Origin: Planctomycetales bacterium
GTDB taxonomy: Bacteria > Planctomycetota > Planctomycetia > Pirellulales > Lacipirellulaceae
Direction of reading: 5' to 3'
Length of the DNA: 58,741 bases
NCBI GenBank assembly: GCA_020427155.1
Contig: JAGQOW010000015.1
Coordinates: 1 to 58,741 of the forward strand
Positions within the stretch are counted from its first letter, which is position 1. The number at the start of each line of letters is the position of its first letter. Shown one piece after another: positions 55,274-58,741 of the stretch. A program made the position numbers and the translations under genes. The notes beneath the pieces were generated by a model. The model was not told the origin of the DNA. It saw nothing but the letters and a program-made list of their open reading frames with translations, and ran no database searches.

Positions 55274-56661
55274 TTGTCGACTCCCTCGATGACAACGGGC
55301 TTGACGGCAGGAAGTAGACCGGTGTGAGCGGATAAGTCTCGCAAGACCTCGGCCTTGCTGGGGTCGGCCAAGGTGGCTGCGCCACCCAGGTTGGCAAACG
55401 TGAGTTCGCCCCCTTCCTTTTGATTGTCGCGAACACAGACAATCTGCGCTAGATCGATTGGTTTGTCTCGGTACTTCTCAATGTCCATCACACCGTCCCA
55501 GAGAATGTCGGGCAACGGGGCCCCCAACACTCCTGCCATGAACTGCCCCCCCTCGCCGCTCGGTTTGTCCCCGCCGCGGCCGAAGGTGTTGTGATGAATA
55601 TGGACCCGTTCGGGATAGGGGTAGTAATTCGGATCGTTGATCGCGAGCCCAGAGAGCAGGTAACTGATCACCAGGCAATTGACGGTGTCGTGATCGCGAA
55701 TGTCGTTCTCAAAAACCTCGACGTTGTCATTGGCCATAATCATGAGGCCGGTACCGGCGGCTACCGTACCCACGATGTTGCCCTTGGGAGCAAAATTGGG
55801 AGTGTTGTTGTCGAAAACTTTGTTGTGATGAACGCGGATATCGTGGCCGCGTTGCATAGGCAGGTCAGGCAGATCGAAAACCAGGATGCCGCCAGTATTA
55901 TTGGTGGTGGTGTTGTTGTAGGCTTCGCCGCCGTAACAGTTCTCGATCTCGATGCCGGCGACGTTGTATTTGGCCAGGCAATTGCGGATCATGATGTTTT
56001 TCGACTGGCCAACGTAGATGCCTGCGTCAGAAGCCCCGATAGCAGTACAATCCTCAACCAATACGTTGGTTGAGTTGACCGGATAGATGCCGTAAGCCCC
56101 GTTGGTGGTCTTAGGACCGCCTGTCCATTCGACTCGCACTCGTCGGACGACGATGTCGTTAGCCGTATGGGATTTCATCCCATTCCCTTTAGTGTCGACG
56201 ATGGCAAGATCTTCGATGAGCACGCGATCGCTGGTTACATAGAGCCCTTCTGCGCCCGCTTCCTGGCCCTTGAATGACAGGATAGTTTTATCTGCTCCCC
56301 TGCCCCGTATCGTGACATCATCGACGTCGAGAGAGAGTCCTGCAGTGAATTCAAAGACCCCTTCTTCTAATTGAATGGTGCTACCCGGCTCGGCAAGAAT
56401 CAGCTCCTCTTGAATCGCTGTCTGGACATCGCCCTCAGGCTTGAAAAAGACAATAGTATCCTGAGTACCGTCGGTTGGTTCATTTGCGGTTATATTATCG
56501 GCGGCAGGTTGTTGATCGGCGGTGGCAGTCGGCTGTACGTCGCGTTTCGAGCACCCGGCAGAGAGCACGATCAGTACGATTAACGCACAGCCGAAAAGTC
56601 GATTCCCTACAAGCACTTCTCGTAGCGAACGGGTGCACTGCAGTAGATAATTCAATGACAT
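55270..56661 (-). CDS. Parallel beta-helix lipoprotein, partner of dihaem cytochromes
   Basis: About 463 aa from the ATG at 56661, with GGAG 7 nt upstream. A lipobox (LIVLSAGC) follows a hydrophobic stretch. Repeated short strands with Asn/Asp turns (NDIVVRRVRVEW, TNVLVEDCTAIGASDAGIYVGQSKNIMIRNCLAKYNVAGIEIENC) form a right-handed beta-helix, as in carbohydrate-binding or polysaccharide-active proteins. The late NTFGRGGDKP and ILWDGVMDIEKY strings fit the family usually found beside SO2930-type cytochromes. No lyase active site is evident. It is translationally coupled to the cytochrome gene and follows the aldehyde dehydrogenase gene by 71 bp. Confidence 0.9.
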   Translation of the reverse strand: MSLNYLLQCTRSLREVLVGNRLFGCALIVLIVLSAGCSKRDVQPTATADQQPAADNITANEPTDGTQDTIVFFKPEGDVQTAIQEELILAEPGSTIQLEEGVFEFTAGLSLDVDDVTIRGRGADKTILSFKGQEAGAEGLYVTSDRVLIEDLAIVDTKGNGMKSHTANDIVVRRVRVEWTGGPKTTNGAYGIYPVNSTNVLVEDCTAIGASDAGIYVGQSKNIMIRNCLAKYNVAGIEIENCYGGEAYNNTTTNNTGGILVFDLPDLPMQRGHDIRVHHNKVFDNNTPNFAPKGNIVGTVAAGTGLMIMANDNVEVFENDIRDHDTVNCLVISYLLSGLAINDPNYYPYPERVHIHHNTFGRGGDKPSGEGGQFMAGVLGAPLPDILWDGVMDIEKYRDKPIDLAQIVCVRDNQKEGGELTFANLGGAATLADPSKAEVLRDLSAHTGLLPAVKPVVIEGVDK

Positions 56662-56732
56662 GGGAAGACTCCATGAATTGCATGACTTGGCCGGGAGTAG
56701 TTGCTTGGTGCCGTGCATAATCTGGCGAGAAG

Positions 56733-58424
56733 TTATCCTCTCAAGGCATTAAGTGACAACGGGATCAGCTTTGAAAGGGAAGGCTTCTGGTAGAAGTCAA
56801 CGAGGTTCCAAGCGACTCTGTGTGCTGTGCGGTGCGACGCAAACCACACGGGCTTCATCAGGCTACGTAGGGGGCCAGCAAGCACGGTTTTCTCGACATG
56901 ATCGAGAAAGAAGGTGTTATGGACGCTACCGATCCCGCTTTGGGGGTCGGCGAGCGAGGACCCTGGCGCGCCACCCCAGGGTGGAGTCATCAGGCCATAA
57001 ACTACTCCCGACCATTGGTTGATGCAGACCGAACCGTATCGCAATCGTTCAATCGCACGTTCCATGGTTGGCGCATGCGTCTTTTGAAATCTGTCGGGTA
57101 CGGTTAGCGTCGCGCACAGTGTGCCGAATAATTGCTCGTTAACAAAGTCGACTGCATGTTCAAGGAAAGCTTCGGGCGAGGCTTCGTCGAGTGCGGTCTC
57201 GGCGCAAACACAGACGAACGATTCCTCGGCGAACAAGTGCGGCGAATCATCTGGTCGGGCATCCCGAATAAGTGTCCAGGGCAGCTTTCCGTCGCGGGTT
57301 TCGTAGTTCGTCTGGCCCGTCGCGCGTACAAACCGTTCACAGGCTCCAGGATAGTAGGCAAACCGAGGCGGCACAGCCTTAAGATACTTGTCGAGTAGGT
57401 TGAGAAACTCGTCCCGCTGTGGCCAATTGCGCGCAGTGACGATCATCTTCGTGGCGACACAATTGAACGAACCGTTATTCACAATCGATGCCGCGACATG
57501 CTCGGCCTGCGCGGCTAGCTGTTTGCTCGAATAGTCCCCAGGAACAATGATCCAAGGCGTGACATTACCAAGCTCACTTGTTACCGGCTTGGCGACCAGC
57601 GGTTGATTCTCCAACTTGCGTCTGGCGCGCTCGGATTCATCGGCACCCCACACAATCGCGTCGTGAGTCAGGTGCGAGCCGGTGAGATGAAGCGTATCGA
57701 TGCCAGGGTGCTGCACGAGTGCCTCGCCGATATCACGTCCACCGCAGACAATTCGCAGCAAGTCGGCATCGACCAAAGGCTTTAGAGCATCGCGGAAGAT
57801 TGGATCGAGATAGTCGTTCACAGGATTGAGTTTTAGCAGGACGGCCTGGTGCTCGTGGAAGATCTTATAGAGCGTATCGGTGGCCGGTATGGTGCTGACG
57901 TTGCCTGCTCCCAGCACGCCAGCGATTTGGTGAGCTTGCTTGTTGGTCGGCTGTAAGCAACTCGCGAAGAGCGAACTCTCGTCGGCGCCGGGCTGTAGCC
58001 AGGCTTCGGCCCTGAGCCCCATGAATACCATGCGATCGTGCAGAGTGGCTACGGGCAGAACGGGTACACACGTGCGGCCCAGAGTGTTCTTTCGAGGTCG
58101 GCCGGGCAGTGAGGGATTGCCTTGCCGCTCGACATCGCGGAAGGTCCCTGCGAGTAGGCGGAGATATCGCAGTAGACTCGCGTGGCCGCCGAGAATCTCC
58201 TCTGCCGCCAAGGCGCTGTCCGACGCAATATGCTTCGCTTGGCACGCTGCTTCGACCCAGGCCCGTGCGTTGCGGGCTACGCCCAAGATACAGGCTTCGA
58301 CCAAATCGCGCCGTTTGCCCAACGGCAACTCCACCAGACGTTGGGCACCCGTTGTTAGTTGGGCAACCGCAGCATTCATCTCCTGCGAACCCGTGACTGG
58401 ACGAGCAACAGACATGTCAGGCAT
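56733..58424 (-). CDS. Aldehyde dehydrogenase family protein
   Basis: About 563 aa from the ATG at 58424 (MPDMSVARPV). The protein lacks a signal peptide, so it is cytoplasmic. ALDH features are a nucleotide-binding region with LLKLNPVNDYL, SELGNVTPWIIVPG with the general-base Glu, and a catalytic Cys in IVNNGSFNCVATKMIV. The C-terminal SVCINQWSGVVYGLMTPPWGGAPGSSLADPQSGIG has the WGG.P.S pattern. It oxidises an aldehyde with NAD(P). It shares strand with the beta-helix/cytochrome genes and precedes them by 71 bp, so a four-gene unit is likely, but the substrate is unknown. Confidence 0.88.
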   Translation of the reverse strand: MPDMSVARPVTGSQEMNAAVAQLTTGAQRLVELPLGKRRDLVEACILGVARNARAWVEAACQAKHIASDSALAAEEILGGHASLLRYLRLLAGTFRDVERQGNPSLPGRPRKNTLGRTCVPVLPVATLHDRMVFMGLRAEAWLQPGADESSLFASCLQPTNKQAHQIAGVLGAGNVSTIPATDTLYKIFHEHQAVLLKLNPVNDYLDPIFRDALKPLVDADLLRIVCGGRDIGEALVQHPGIDTLHLTGSHLTHDAIVWGADESERARRKLENQPLVAKPVTSELGNVTPWIIVPGDYSSKQLAAQAEHVAASIVNNGSFNCVATKMIVTARNWPQRDEFLNLLDKYLKAVPPRFAYYPGACERFVRATGQTNYETRDGKLPWTLIRDARPDDSPHLFAEESFVCVCAETALDEASPEAFLEHAVDFVNEQLFGTLCATLTVPDRFQKTHAPTMERAIERLRYGSVCINQWSGVVYGLMTPPWGGAPGSSLADPQSGIGSVHNTFFLDHVEKTVLAGPLRSLMKPVWFASHRTAHRVAWNLVDFYQKPSLSKLIPLSLNALRG

Positions 58425-58741
58425 AGTACAACCCAATACCAGATTAAAAAGCCGCAGCTGGCGATGCACGCGACTTCGAGCGTTACCATCCGCAATGTGA
58501 CAAGTCGGCAGAAAATGCTTGCAAATCGCTCATCCGCCACTTGGCCCCAGGCGCTATCCAGTTCGCGGAGGCAAGGACCTAAGAGAATTCTATCCCTTCT
58601 CGACACGAGTCGCAACGAATCGACCCATCACCGTCCGGGACGTGAAGCGAATCGGAGGCAATAGCCCATATCAGTGAGGGGAATGCCGGTTAGCGGTCTA
58701 CGAGTGAGAAAAAGCGCGAGTGCGCACACAATCAATGGTTG
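58425..58741. other. Window edge, no gene seen
   Basis: About 315 bp upstream of the aldehyde dehydrogenase gene. It should hold its promoter, but no confident -35/-10 pair, terminator or RNA gene was seen. Short open frames here have poor composition. Confidence 0.4.

Overview
The window looks like a chromosomal piece of a planctomycete, most likely order Pirellulales. The clues are several secreted proteins ending in PEP-CTERM sorting signals (VPEP or LPEP, a hydrophobic stretch, then usually an Arg cluster), planctomycete-style dockerin/EF-hand segments (DFDxDGDxDGxDxLxWQRG), a PVC-type C-terminal haem domain, Tat-exported Gfo/Idh/MocA oxidoreductases, a NagB-PIG-L fusion and an McsA/McsB pair. 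No rRNA, tRNA, CRISPR array, transposase or phage gene was recognised. The taxonomic call is inference from gene content.

Layout. 1-2.3 kb: end of a membrane protein, then gltX. 2.4-10.4 kb: one giant minus-strand gene (about 2600 aa) made of eight tandem secretin-N-type units, with no recognisable secretin pore. 10.5-20.5 kb: an accessory region with a multicopper oxidase fused in frame to a second PEP-CTERM protein, two further PEP-CTERM proteins, a BNR-type protein, and a long non-coding direct repeat present twice. 20.6-25.6 kb: DoxX-like membrane protein and three secreted carbohydrate-related proteins, including a clan GH-A type hydrolase. 25.6-32.2 kb: a tight five-gene minus-strand sugar or amino-sugar operon (two Gfo/Idh/MocA oxidoreductases, sugar isomerase/epimerase, MFS transporter, NagB-PIG-L). 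32.7-35.6 kb: FGE-like protein and sialate O-acetylesterase. 35.7-45.1 kb: mostly housekeeping genes (pyrF, YqgE/AlgH, trpE, mcsA-mcsB, PPK2, CPXCG protein, VKOR-DsbA fusion, RtcB). 45.2-45.6 kb: a gene-free stretch with a promoter-like site, a 13-codon mini-ORF behind a near-perfect Shine-Dalgarno sequence, strong potential RNA structure and an intrinsic terminator. 45.7-52.3 kb: secreted proteins, a GDPD, and a lipoprotein joining redoxin, cytochrome c and copper monooxygenase regions. 52.5-58.4 kb: a minus-strand unit of aldehyde dehydrogenase, beta-helix lipoprotein and two paralogous dihaem cytochromes, the last three joined by 4-base overlaps.

How it fits together. The accessory genes suggest breakdown of decorated polysaccharide outside the cytoplasm (GH-like, BNR-like, acetylesterase and toroid proteins), uptake by MFS, and oxidation or isomerisation of an amino sugar inside. 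A separate periplasmic redox theme runs through the multicopper oxidase, the redoxin/haem/copper lipoprotein and the dihaem cytochromes. The most unusual items are the giant secretin-N array, the double PEP-CTERM fusion, the duplicated non-coding element, the mini-ORF RNA at 45.3-45.6 kb and the beta-helix/dihaem cytochrome operon.
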